Source: JACJYC01 sp964558465 (GTDB lineage Bacteria > Bacteroidota > Bacteroidia > Chitinophagales > Saprospiraceae). Taken from it: a DNA stretch of 64,000 nt. Positions 44,122 to 53,755 of this stretch are shown here, piece by piece (the first letter of the stretch is position 1; each line of letters begins with the position of its first letter). The position numbers and the translations under genes were made by a program. The stretch spans positions 62,001 to 126,000 of the forward strand of contig CAZLEF010000003.1 in the NCBI GenBank assembly GCA_964558465.1, written 5' to 3'. The notes below the pieces were generated by a model. The model saw nothing but the letters and a program-made list of their open reading frames with translations, was not told where the DNA came from and ran no database searches.

Positions 44122-47100
44122 ATGAAAACCATTTCAGAATATAATTTGCCCACTTTTCGGCCGGGCCAGGTTTTGAAACATTCCGACCTGAACAATATGG
44201 TCAATTACCTCGATAAACAGGATCGCCTTACCCGGGTTTATCTGCTAGGTATCGGCATTCTCGAGGGGCTGAAGTGCAGCTTCAATGCAGACGCTTCCAG
44301 GCTGATGATTGAAGCCGGCGCCGGGGTCAGTTCGGATGGATATTTCATTCAACTGGAAAGCAATTGGGAGTTGGTAAAATATTATGTAAGCCGGATCACC
44401 GTTGCGGAGGTCATCGGGGGAAGCAATCCCGCCAATGAAACAGATGTTTTTCACCTGCTCCGGGAAGAAGAGTCGCCCGATCCGCTACCTGGTTCCGGCG
44501 ACACGCTGGCAGATGTGGAAATCAAACCGCTTTCCGATTTGCCTCAGGATGTGTTGGAGACGCATGTGTTGGTGATTTACCTGAAAGAAAAACACAGCAA
44601 CTTCAACCGGTGTTTCAGTGATGTCGAAGAGGCAACGGGGAGTAACTTTTCACTTAAAGCCTTATTGATCGCCAAGGATTCTTACACTCTTTGCAGGGAT
44701 GATCAGGGAGGAGCGGGAGATCAGACGGTTCCTGCTCCAGACAAATTTGAGCCTCCGTATATCCGCAGATTCGGGTACGATCCATCCGCCGGAAAAATTG
44801 ATTTCCAGAAGATTGGCAGTTTTGATGACTTTTTTTCGAATTATCTGGCCCTCTGCGAGGCCGCCGCGCCTGTGATTGCCAATGCCTATAAGGATGCCTA
44901 TGATACCTACCGGGAAGTGCTCGACCAGCCCAGCTCAAATAATCCGTTCTCCAACCTGTATCTGGAACCCTCAGGTGCGGGAAATCCTGCTCGTAAAGGG
45001 AAACTGCAAATTCTTTTTGACTTTTTTTCAAGCGCCCCCAATGAGAGTTGGGAACGGATGGGCATCCAATATTTTTATGATTACCTGCGCGATCTTATCG
45101 CAGCGTATAACGAATTTGTGGAATGCGCCGAGGGGCTCAGTCTGAATGGGCAATTGGTGAAAAATGGCGGAAAACATCCGCGGCATCTGGCAATGGGGGT
45201 GGTAGAACCTGCCGACGGCGAAATGAAATTCAGCCCTGAAAAATGTCGTTCGAATCTGCTCACCTCTGTCTTTCGCCGGGAAAACTCAGAAAAATATAGA
45301 AATGCCCAGTTTTTACTGGACCGCATGGTGAAACTTGTCGATATTGATTTTGGTGAAAACGGAAATATTTCCGGACTGGCCAAGTCCGCGGCCCGTCCAA
45401 AGATCGGTTTCCTGTCTGTTAAAAATATTACCTCCAACCTGATTGCACATCAGACCGGGCCCTATATTAAACTACCGGTCCCTAACCTTCCTGAGTATAA
45501 AAAAACAACCCTTACTCCCAGCCATCTTTCCTCGAAAAGGCTTAGCAAAAGGGCTGTTCCGTATTACATCCATAAAAACATCCAACCGTCCTGGAATTTT
45601 TACCTCAATGAAACCGGCCGGAACATCGCAGTTATGGGGTATCATTATTCCCCCGCACAGCCACCTTTTGACAAACCACTTCACTATGACCTTGAATCCT
45701 TTACTTTTTTCCGCTTGGAAGGGCATATTGGCAAAAAGCTGGATTTGGTCGTCAAAGAACTGGACCTTTTGCGAAAGGACCTGGATCTCCCCTTTGACAT
45801 CCAATATGTCAAACTCAGTAAAGACCTTTCCGGGGCGCTGGGCGACGTAAAACTCCTGGCCGATGACCTGCAAATGTTTTACCAGGCGACCAGGGAGGAA
45901 ATCATGTGCGAACTGCTGGATAAACCGGAGGCGGATGCTTTAAAGAAGACTTTGCCGGCTGAACTCCTCAAATTTGATTACAGGAACTTTGATCGTGAAT
46001 TATCCAGACTGACTTCCGCATTGCCCGGACCCTTCAGAGGTGAAAGAGAGGTCCCGGTTTCACCCTATTCCTGCGTCCTGTCACGAAAAGGTATTCTGAA
46101 ATCCCTGAAAGATGATTGGACCACCCGAATGGAGCAATTTCATGTTTTTTCATCCTATGCCGGCATACACCAGGGGCTCGAACATACGGCGGGTGTGCCC
46201 AAGGGAGGCGCCCTGGTGGTCGTTTACGCACAAATGAGCGCCGGTTCAGGTACGCTGCCAATGTTGACCGGTAATGAATTGATCGTTGTCGGTGATTTTT
46301 CTCTGGACTATAATTGCTGTTCTTACCGGGGCGGCGCCGTCCTTCCTGAAACCTATCTCGCGCTCATGCCCGGCGTTTTCTGCAGCGATGACAGTAAAGG
46401 TTACGAACTGGTTACTTATCCTTTGGGCGGAGTGCTGACGTGCGAACCCGAAGGCGAATTCTTGAAACAGGATGAGTTGAGCGGCAAGTTTTTCTTTTAT
46501 CCCGACCAGATACCTGCAACCTTTTTTGAGGAAAACGGGAAAATGGAATTTCAATTATCCTATTCCAAATTTGGCCATACCTCAAAAACCAAAATTACCG
46601 TTTACCAGAAGCCGGTCTTTGATTTTCCCAACCCGACCCAATCGGTTACCATCCCTTCGGACGGGCAACCCGTGAGCCAGCGGGTAACTTTCCAGATCGC
46701 TGGGTTGCAGCCCGCCGATGCCGAACTGACCTGGCTGATTTCCGGAGAACCTTCGCCTCCTTCCAATGGCGGTATGGAATTGACCTACGATTTTCCTTAT
46801 TCGGAAGGACATATTTACGAAGTTAAAATCATTGCAAAAAATGGTGTTTGTCAGACAGAACAAACCAAGGAATTCAGGATTTGTACCGAATCGATCGAAT
46901 TAAGTTTGCCTGAAGGAAACGAATTGGAACTGGGAGCCGGCGGTTCGCTGGCGGTCCTTGCAGCTCCGCAAAAGGGAATTTTCCGGCTATTGGACCCGGA
47001 TGGACGTCCTTTGAGGGCTTTGGTCAACCCCGTACAAGGCGGCGACCCCAACGCCTATACCTTATCCGGTGAAAACCTGAATAAAACCGGCGTTTACGAA

Positions 47101-48606
47101 TTCATCTACAGTTTGCCTTATTGCCTGAAAGAAAAAAGAATAGCCCTTAACCTTAAGCTGCCGCCGGTTTATCTCGAAAAGGACCGTTTCTGTTCAAACG
47201 ACGATACCGAATATCCGATCACCCTTGCAGCAGGTGTTGTCAGCCTCGCTCCGGACACCCCCGGGGTCCTTGTGCAAAACGGCATGTCTTTCTTTAACCC
47301 CACCCGGATTCCATCAGGAATATTCGGGGCGGATGGAGTGGCAAAGGTCAACCTGTCTTACCAACTTCCGAACAGGGGTACGGTGAACAAAGAACTGACG
47401 GTTTACCTGGTTCCGGAAATCGAAATGCTGGCTATGCGGCCACTGTACAGCCGGGGAGAGGTAATGGGCCAGAAAGCCTGCCTGCTGGAGGGATTCCAAT
47501 TTGAATTTGGGGTAAAACCCCGGATTTGGCCGGGGTATGTCTGGAAAATCCTGGATTCGGATGCCGCCGGACAAAAAACCGGCCCAACGGTATCCTACGA
47601 TTTTCTCTTCCGCGAAGGCCGCGAATTCCGCCTCCATTTGACAGCCTTGAATGAACCTGCTGTCAATGACGGGAACTGCCCCCTGGATACAGTAGAAATT
47701 ATCCGTATCCCTTGCCCGGATACAGGGATTGACTTCAATCTGACCCTGGCGGCCCAGAACCGGTCTCTCATACTTCCCTCTGTGGATAAGGATCCGACAT
47801 TTGCGATCGGAGGGTTGCCGCTGGAAATAAAGGCCAACCCGGTGGGGGGAGCTTTCCAGCTCTACAGCTTGGTGGAGGGGGCTGAAGTTGAAATCCCGGC
47901 AGGTTCGGCAGCGCCAAAGTTGGTAATCAGCCAACCCGAAGCCTGCGAAGAGGAAAAAATCATTTATCACTTAGGTGTCGAAAACAATCAAATGGCGCCC
48001 GGGAAATATCGCCTCAGGTATTGGATCAGAGATTGCATCGATGAAAAAAACAGCAAGGCGGGCATGAGCTTCACGGACTTTAACATGGCCATCAGGGAAC
48101 AACAACCCTCCAATCCCCTTATTATGAGGGGCGCGCCGGAACCTTCCGCGCTTCCAGCCGTACTGGTCAACCGCCTTAAAGCATACCGGAGTATCGTCGA
48201 GGAATTAAGGGAGGATGCCAATATCCCGCGTTCCAATGCCTTCAAATTTGCGGAAGACCTGATGAAAACAGCCAATGACCCGGGCTCATTGATCACCCTC
48301 ATTGAACTCGCAGCGCCGGCCGCCGCCAAAAAATCCCTGGATAGCTCCGGGCAATTAAAGGAGAAGTATGCGCAGTTGCTGGATGCAGTGGTCTTTTATT
48401 TCCTTGATCGGCTGGTCGCCTTTAACCCCGTCGAAGTTTCCGAAAACAACCTGACCTTGGTCCGGAAAATGTTCGATGTTTTGTCGGGGGACGGCATAGA
48501 TCAAAAATCCTTGGCTAACCGCTGGAATGCTGAAGAATTGAAAAGAGCCCTTGGAGAGCAAGCTGCCGCCGTGGGGCAAATACAGGGAGTTTTGTCCACA
48601 AATTAA
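44122..48606 (+). CDS. Giant eCIS protein of unknown function with duplicated C-terminal modules
   Basis: A 1494-aa protein. The N-terminus (LPTFRPGQVLKHSDLNNMVN, then LLGIGILEGLKCSF, GAGVSSDGYFIQLE) looks like a particle-docking domain, and a helical middle follows to about residue 670. From about residue 740 on, a PKD/Ig-like beta unit appears twice: once starting FCSDDSKGYELV (near 753) and once starting FCSNDDTEYPIT (near 1023). Each continues with IPA or IPS, a SY strand and an LTVY or ITVY strand. The C-terminal 150 residues are helical. This could be the fibre or surface extension, since no classical fibre gene is present; that is inference. Confidence 0.75.
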   Translation: MKTISEYNLPTFRPGQVLKHSDLNNMVNYLDKQDRLTRVYLLGIGILEGLKCSFNADASRLMIEAGAGVSSDGYFIQLESNWELVKYYVSRITVAEVIGGSNPANETDVFHLLREEESPDPLPGSGDTLADVEIKPLSDLPQDVLETHVLVIYLKEKHSNFNRCFSDVEEATGSNFSLKALLIAKDSYTLCRDDQGGAGDQTVPAPDKFEPPYIRRFGYDPSAGKIDFQKIGSFDDFFSNYLALCEAAAPVIANAYKDAYDTYREVLDQPSSNNPFSNLYLEPSGAGNPARKGKLQILFDFFSSAPNESWERMGIQYFYDYLRDLIAAYNEFVECAEGLSLNGQLVKNGGKHPRHLAMGVVEPADGEMKFSPEKCRSNLLTSVFRRENSEKYRNAQFLLDRMVKLVDIDFGENGNISGLAKSAARPKIGFLSVKNITSNLIAHQTGPYIKLPVPNLPEYKKTTLTPSHLSSKRLSKRAVPYYIHKNIQPSWNFYLNETGRNIAVMGYHYSPAQPPFDKPLHYDLESFTFFRLEGHIGKKLDLVVKELDLLRKDLDLPFDIQYVKLSKDLSGALGDVKLLADDLQMFYQATREEIMCELLDKPEADALKKTLPAELLKFDYRNFDRELSRLTSALPGPFRGEREVPVSPYSCVLSRKGILKSLKDDWTTRMEQFHVFSSYAGIHQGLEHTAGVPKGGALVVVYAQMSAGSGTLPMLTGNELIVVGDFSLDYNCCSYRGGAVLPETYLALMPGVFCSDDSKGYELVTYPLGGVLTCEPEGEFLKQDELSGKFFFYPDQIPATFFEENGKMEFQLSYSKFGHTSKTKITVYQKPVFDFPNPTQSVTIPSDGQPVSQRVTFQIAGLQPADAELTWLISGEPSPPSNGGMELTYDFPYSEGHIYEVKIIAKNGVCQTEQTKEFRICTESIELSLPEGNELELGAGGSLAVLAAPQKGIFRLLDPDGRPLRALVNPVQGGDPNAYTLSGENLNKTGVYEFIYSLPYCLKEKRIALNLKLPPVYLEKDRFCSNDDTEYPITLAAGVVSLAPDTPGVLVQNGMSFFNPTRIPSGIFGADGVAKVNLSYQLPNRGTVNKELTVYLVPEIEMLAMRPLYSRGEVMGQKACLLEGFQFEFGVKPRIWPGYVWKILDSDAAGQKTGPTVSYDFLFREGREFRLHLTALNEPAVNDGNCPLDTVEIIRIPCPDTGIDFNLTLAAQNRSLILPSVDKDPTFAIGGLPLEIKANPVGGAFQLYSLVEGAEVEIPAGSAAPKLVISQPEACEEEKIIYHLGVENNQMAPGKYRLRYWIRDCIDEKNSKAGMSFTDFNMAIREQQPSNPLIMRGAPEPSALPAVLVNRLKAYRSIVEELREDANIPRSNAFKFAEDLMKTANDPGSLITLIELAAPAAAKKSLDSSGQLKEKYAQLLDAVVFYFLDRLVAFNPVEVSENNLTLVRKMFDVLSGDGIDQKSLANRWNAEELKRALGEQAAAVGQIQGVLSTN

Positions 48607-48618
48607 CGAACGCAAACA

Positions 48619-51606
48619 ATGGCTGTCAACCGTCATATCATTGCCAAGCAAATATTTGACCTCACCCTGGCAGGTGGAACAAATGGCTATCTCCTGCAGG
48701 AAAAATTCAGCAGACTTTACTGGCAAAAAGTGGCCCCTGCGCTCAGCGGGTTATTTGATCAGTTGGCAGAACCCAATATCCTGCTTCGGATCGAACGCCT
48801 GGAACTGGATCTGGGCGAAATGAACTTTCAAGAATTGGATGCGGAGTTGGCCAACCGACTGGTTCGAAACCTGGAGAGCAAATTGAAGGATTTGTTGACG
48901 GTGGTCAAAAATCAGGTTCAGCAAATGTCTGTCTCCTACAGCCATTTTGCAGCCTGGCTTTATTTTCTTGAAAATGGGACCCTTCCCTGGACATCGGCCA
49001 ATTTGACCGAAGAAGAACTGCACAAAGCGGCCCTGGAAACCATCGCGCTTGAGACGAAGGCGGTTGATCAGTTTATGCAGTTGTTGCAAAAACGACCCCA
49101 TGTGATCCGGCGCCTGGCCATACAGCACCCTGCTGCTTTTTTAAAACAATTGACGGAAGCCGTCAGCGGCCGGCCCCAAACACAACTGGCGCAACTGGCC
49201 GGCGAACTTGACCAGCTTGTTTTGGAAATGGAATTGGAAAAAATCCTGCCGCAAGCCGGATTGGACCTGCATACCCGCCATTCTTTCTGGATCAACGTCT
49301 TTCAAAAGATGATCAGGGGCGAAAACCCGTTGGTTTCGTCGGGTTTGATCCGGTCTGTTTTTGAAGAAACGATGGGACAACTTTCGCCCTTGCAATTTTG
49401 GAATGCGATAGTTGTACGGGTGCGTGATCAGTCAAAAATGTTTCCTATACTCAGCCAACTGTTGAGCCGGGTTTCAATTCCTGCATCCGAACCAAAATCC
49501 GGGATGGGATTGCCCGAAGCAGAAGGTCAGGATGTCGGGCCCCCTTCCGCGAATCCTGCTGCCGAAGCGGAATCTTTGACAGGATCCACCCAGGAAGACA
49601 GTCATAAAAACCCGGAGACTGCAAACCCGGAACCGGTAAAGTCAGAAAAAAATGTTCCTCCTTCTCCAACGGAACAATCTGAAGCGACCAGCGTATCTGT
49701 CTGGCCTGTTCCCGGGCAAAACCTGCCCGACGCTCCCGGTTCATCGGAGGAAACGGAAAAAATCAAATTGGAGGCCCGGCTGCAAGCGGAACCGCCGGCC
49801 GTTCGGGATGCACCGCAACCGGAACCGGATGCTGTATTGCGTTATCCGGACGAAGACAAGAACAGGTCCAGTGAACCAACCGCCCGAAAGGAAACAGATG
49901 AAATAAAACACCCGGTATGGGCAACAGAAAATGCCGGACTAACCCCTGATTTGGAAAAAGGCGTAACGCCGGCATCAGAGACCCCGCCAAATATGGAGGG
50001 GCCGGCTGTACACCTGGAGATTGGGGCCCTGCTTCAAACGGATGATCCGCTTGAAGTAAACCCTTTGAAAGAGGCTGTTTCCGGCGTCCAACCACAGGAA
50101 AGAACCCTGCAGGAGACCGGACAAGGACCAGATCCTGACCCTGGAAAGATCATAAAGGAATCCCAATCTGTGCAACCAACCCCCGATAGGGATTCCACAT
50201 TGGTGAATAATGGTCATGTGCAGGACGGGAAAGGCCCGCTTCCGATCGAAACGACCCGGGATGCCAGTGTGTCAGATAAGAATCCTTCCCTTTTGTCAAC
50301 CGACCCCCCGCATGGGCAGACAAAAGAACAGGGTCAGGAAACGGACAGGGATTTACCAGCAGGAAATGAAGAAACGGAAGACGTGCGGAAGGAAGCAGTG
50401 TCGGAGGAGAATTTCTTATTTGAGCAAAGTGAACCGCCGGCTGCTGAACAATCCGAACCTGATGAGCAGGCAGATGAAAAGGTGAAACGGAGAAAGATCA
50501 AAACCGAACCGGCAATCCATGAAGAAGTAGCCGGGCAGGCAGCCGATGAACCCGGTCCAATATCCCCATTGGAAAAATCAATTGAAACGGGTCCGGAAAA
50601 AAAGGGTACCTTTCAAAACAAAAAAACCAAAGCGGGTGAGCCCGAACACATTTCCTGCAAAAAAGAGATCCAAAAACCGGAGACGGAATCAAAAAAAATG
50701 AACGATTCGGAAAAAACGGAGGAAAGGTCAAAATTGCCGGAACTGGATACCGGTCAGGATAAAGCGGCGACGGATACCTATCCATTTGAAAAAACTTCCT
50801 TTGTTGAAAATAAACCGTTCGGAGAACCGGAATCCGCTCAGACAGAACCCGCCGGCAACCAGCAAAACGACCAGGCAGACAGGGTTTCCGGCAAATTAAC
50901 GACCTCGGAAGAACCCTTGAAAGAACAACCTCCCGGCGATGAAAAACGGATAGCTGCCGGGCCGGATTTTCCTGTCTTATCAGGGGGCGCCATACCATTG
51001 GAGAACAAATCGTTATCCATTGACCAAAGATCGGAAAACAGCTTGATTCCCCGGGGAGGTGGTCCTGGCCCTGTTCATCCTGCCTTTTCCCATCATCCCC
51101 AGGGCGCCGTATATTACCTGAGCAATGCCGGCGTAATCCTTTCACATGCCTTTTTGAAAACGTTTTTCGAGGCTTTGAATTTGGTGAAAGGAAAAGAATT
51201 TACAGACGAGATCAGCCGGCACAAGGCCGTCCATTTGATCGAATACCTGGCCACCGGCAAATTAAAACAACCGGAATACGAACTAGTGTTGCCAAAATTT
51301 TTGTGCAACCTGCCTTTGGAAACGCCGCTGATCCGGGATGTGAACATTCAGGAACAGGAACTGGCAGAAGCGGAGGACCTGCTCGCGGCCATGATCACCC
51401 ACTGGGGCGCGCTTGGCAACGCCAGCAACGATGCCTTGCGCGAAGGTTTCCTCCAGCGGAACGGGAAACTTGAACGACGCGCCAACGGCTGGTACCTGGT
51501 CGTTGAAAGGGTGGCAATGGACATCCTGTTGAACCGCCTGCCCTGGAACCGGAGCATGGTCCAGTTGCCGTGGATGCAGGAACTCTTGCGGGTGGAGTGG
51601 GGGTGA
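48619..51606 (+). CDS. eCIS tape-measure protein (Pvc14-like)
   Basis: A 995-aa protein. Residues 1-285 match the contractile injection system tape-measure family (VNRHIIAKQIFDLTLAGGTN, LLRIERLELDLGEMNFQELD). Residues about 290-825 are a low-complexity, unfolded-looking region rich in E, P, K, T and S. Residues 826-995 are again conserved (VYYLSNAGVILSHAFLKTFF, then HLIEYLATGKLKQPEYELVL, then MVQLPWMQELLRVEWG). The unstructured centre probably sets tube length. It begins 12 bases after the preceding gene. Confidence 0.92.
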   Translation: MAVNRHIIAKQIFDLTLAGGTNGYLLQEKFSRLYWQKVAPALSGLFDQLAEPNILLRIERLELDLGEMNFQELDAELANRLVRNLESKLKDLLTVVKNQVQQMSVSYSHFAAWLYFLENGTLPWTSANLTEEELHKAALETIALETKAVDQFMQLLQKRPHVIRRLAIQHPAAFLKQLTEAVSGRPQTQLAQLAGELDQLVLEMELEKILPQAGLDLHTRHSFWINVFQKMIRGENPLVSSGLIRSVFEETMGQLSPLQFWNAIVVRVRDQSKMFPILSQLLSRVSIPASEPKSGMGLPEAEGQDVGPPSANPAAEAESLTGSTQEDSHKNPETANPEPVKSEKNVPPSPTEQSEATSVSVWPVPGQNLPDAPGSSEETEKIKLEARLQAEPPAVRDAPQPEPDAVLRYPDEDKNRSSEPTARKETDEIKHPVWATENAGLTPDLEKGVTPASETPPNMEGPAVHLEIGALLQTDDPLEVNPLKEAVSGVQPQERTLQETGQGPDPDPGKIIKESQSVQPTPDRDSTLVNNGHVQDGKGPLPIETTRDASVSDKNPSLLSTDPPHGQTKEQGQETDRDLPAGNEETEDVRKEAVSEENFLFEQSEPPAAEQSEPDEQADEKVKRRKIKTEPAIHEEVAGQAADEPGPISPLEKSIETGPEKKGTFQNKKTKAGEPEHISCKKEIQKPETESKKMNDSEKTEERSKLPELDTGQDKAATDTYPFEKTSFVENKPFGEPESAQTEPAGNQQNDQADRVSGKLTTSEEPLKEQPPGDEKRIAAGPDFPVLSGGAIPLENKSLSIDQRSENSLIPRGGGPGPVHPAFSHHPQGAVYYLSNAGVILSHAFLKTFFEALNLVKGKEFTDEISRHKAVHLIEYLATGKLKQPEYELVLPKFLCNLPLETPLIRDVNIQEQELAEAEDLLAAMITHWGALGNASNDALREGFLQRNGKLERRANGWYLVVERVAMDILLNRLPWNRSMVQLPWMQELLRVEWG

Positions 51607-51626
51607 TTCACTTAAAACGAATTTCA

Positions 51627-51788
51627 ATGGGAGATGAATTACTGAGCAATCTGAGAACTGAATTATCCAGGGATTTACTGTCGCGCAGGCTGAATTTTTT
51701 TGCAAAAAGCGAAACGATGCCCTCCTTCGTCAAGGCTACGGCGCGTAAAAAACCATGCCCTCCTTCGCCTGCGGGCTACGGCGGGTAA
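51627..51788 (+). other. Short possible ORF ending in a tandem repeat
   Basis: An ATG at 51627 opens a 53-codon frame (MGDELLSNLRTELSRDLLSR, then RLNFFAKSE) ending at 51788. Its last third is made by two copies of a unit CATGCCCTCCTTCG-(variable)-GGCTACGGCG-GTAAAAAAC at about 51717-51796. It may be a genuine small protein cut short by the repeat, or a chance frame. No family is recognised. Confidence 0.25.
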
Positions 51789-51810
51789 AAAACCATGAAA
51801 CAATGAAACC

Positions 51811-53730
51811 ATGAAACATTCCGAAAACATATCCAAAACGACGCATATTCAACACCAGAAGGCCGAAAGTCCCTTTTTTTCAGAGCAGGAAAAGGGCGCT
51901 GGGGAAACTGGTAAAAGCGCTTTTTGGGGAGGTACCGGAATCAATTCTTTTTTCCCTCGCGCCGGGGTCCAGGCCAAACTCACCATCGGCCAACCCGGAG
52001 ATCAATACGAACAGGAAGCCGACGCCATGGCCGACCAGGTAGTGCAAAAAATGGCAGCCGGCAGAAATCAACCCGTTCAGCGGATGTGCGCCGACTGCGC
52101 CAAAGAACAAGAACAGGGCATAACCCCGAAACTCCAGGCCAAATCCATCTTCGAAAGCAACGAAGAGCCTGTACAGCGGAAATGCGCCAAATGCGAAGCG
52201 GAATCCGCCCGGGAAGAACAAGGCGAACAGCCCGCAATCCAAACCCGCATCAGCCCCATGCTGCAAACCAGCCGGAGCGAGGAGGGTGCAGCGTCCTCCG
52301 ACCTGGAAAGCCGGCTCAGTTCCACCAAAGGCGGCGGTTCGCCCCTGCCGGACCAAACACGCTCCTCGATGGAATCTTCCTTCGGGGCCGATTTCAGCGG
52401 GGTGCGGGTGCATACCAACGCCGGTTCGGTGAAGATGAACCAGGAACTCGGCGCGCAGGCGTTCACCCACGGCAGCGATATTTATTTTAATTCGGGCAAG
52501 TACAGCCCTGGGAGCACAGAGGGGCAACGGCTGCTGGGGCATGAGCTGACGCATGTGGTGCAGCAGGGGGGGGGGCATGCAGGTCATATGCAGCAAAAAG
52601 AAAAATCCATTCAACGTGAGGCGGAAGACGCGGCTAAGAAAAAAGGAAATTTCAAAGTTTTTTCACCAAAAATTAATGCTTCTGTTGGTAAGAGTGGCAA
52701 AAATAATCCAGAAGATGTTAAGGTCGTCCAAGAATTGCTTATTTCACAAGGATATGATCTGGTTAAAATTAACGGTACAATCGATGAGGCTACTCAGGCG
52801 GCTATCATTGATTTTCAAATGAAAAAATTTCGTAATTGGAAAAAGCCAGATGGTAGGATTGACGTTAATCAGATGACGTGGAAAGCGCTTACCAAAAATT
52901 ATTTCTTTCCCGACGAGACAGATCGGGAGCGAAAACAGTTTGATATTAAGAAAAGTGTGATGTTTTTTCCGGACGATATTTCCAAAGCGGTACAAGGAAC
53001 TCTTGCCTATGTAAGCGATTCAGATAAGGATTTAAAGGATGACGTTATTGAATGGAATCGCCAGTCTGCCGAAAAATCGGCGGGAGTTAATCCTGTTCCA
53101 GTAAAGAATATTCATCATGTGACCAGAGTCTTGCAACAATACTATGATAAAGGTATTTCTATAGATACTTTAATTTTTTCCTCTCATGGGTCTTATCAAC
53201 GGCATGGTTTTCTTGTTGGGAATGAAGTCATTACGATAGATCGGATTTCCAGATTGAAGCCGTTACGCAATCTTTTGGCTCCAAGTACCAAATTGGTGGT
53301 AATGGCGTGTCATGTCGGCGGAGGTTCCAATCCACAAAAAGCAAAAATTTATGCCAAGAAATTAGCAGATACTTTAGGGATTACCGTTTATACAAGTAGG
53401 AGTTGGTCCATTGGGACAAAAAATCTATTTAATGTAGGGGTGGATGAAGGCGACTCCAAAACCTATGCCTCTTATTTTGGCAAACCGAGTGCATATGAAA
53501 AATCAGATATTAAAAACAGGCCCAACGTCTATGAATTTTTAGGTGAGTGGCTTGAAGCAACCCCTGGTAAAAAAGAAACCAAAGTAAAAGTGGTAAATGC
53601 GGTAGAATTTAAGCCGGATGGAACTTTTACGGTTTCTGATAAACGTTTCCCTGGTCTTTCCGAAGATGAACAAAAGCTTTTACAAGATCTCATAAATGAA
53701 TCTAAAAAACCCAAAACAAAAACTAAATAA
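51811..53730 (+). CDS. eCIS cargo: DUF4157 protein with clan-CD-like His/Cys peptidase domain
   Basis: A 639-aa modular protein. The leader has PFF (21-23), AFW (37-39) and SFF (46-48), then VQAKLTIGQPGDQYEQEADA. Two CxxC pairs (C93/C96, C125/C128) and the DUF4157 motif with HELTH (244-248) follow. Residues about 295-365 resemble a peptidoglycan-binding fold (VVQELLISQGYDL, DEATQAAIIDFQ). Residues about 440-545 look like a clan CD peptidase related to CHAT, DUF4347 or caspase-like families: hydrophobic strand then SSHG (H459), and VVMACHVGG (C500). The DNA is GC-balanced up to about 52600 and clearly AT-rich afterwards, so the C-terminal half was probably acquired separately. Confidence 0.8.
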   Translation: MKHSENISKTTHIQHQKAESPFFSEQEKGAGETGKSAFWGGTGINSFFPRAGVQAKLTIGQPGDQYEQEADAMADQVVQKMAAGRNQPVQRMCADCAKEQEQGITPKLQAKSIFESNEEPVQRKCAKCEAESAREEQGEQPAIQTRISPMLQTSRSEEGAASSDLESRLSSTKGGGSPLPDQTRSSMESSFGADFSGVRVHTNAGSVKMNQELGAQAFTHGSDIYFNSGKYSPGSTEGQRLLGHELTHVVQQGGGHAGHMQQKEKSIQREAEDAAKKKGNFKVFSPKINASVGKSGKNNPEDVKVVQELLISQGYDLVKINGTIDEATQAAIIDFQMKKFRNWKKPDGRIDVNQMTWKALTKNYFFPDETDRERKQFDIKKSVMFFPDDISKAVQGTLAYVSDSDKDLKDDVIEWNRQSAEKSAGVNPVPVKNIHHVTRVLQQYYDKGISIDTLIFSSHGSYQRHGFLVGNEVITIDRISRLKPLRNLLAPSTKLVVMACHVGGGSNPQKAKIYAKKLADTLGITVYTSRSWSIGTKNLFNVGVDEGDSKTYASYFGKPSAYEKSDIKNRPNVYEFLGEWLEATPGKKETKVKVVNAVEFKPDGTFTVSDKRFPGLSEDEQKLLQDLINESKKPKTKTK

Positions 53731-53755
53731 AAATCTAAAATTTCCATTGTTATCC

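Noticed and set aside
48355..50095. Minus-strand frames opposite the tape measure
   Set aside because: They lie across the conserved N-terminus and disordered region of a well-supported gene and have no motifs.
51880..52614. A 244-codon minus-strand frame opposite the DUF4157 region, with a similar one at 55058-55837
   Set aside because: Both arise because the two DUF4157 DNA segments are near-identical; the plus-strand frames carry the conserved domain.
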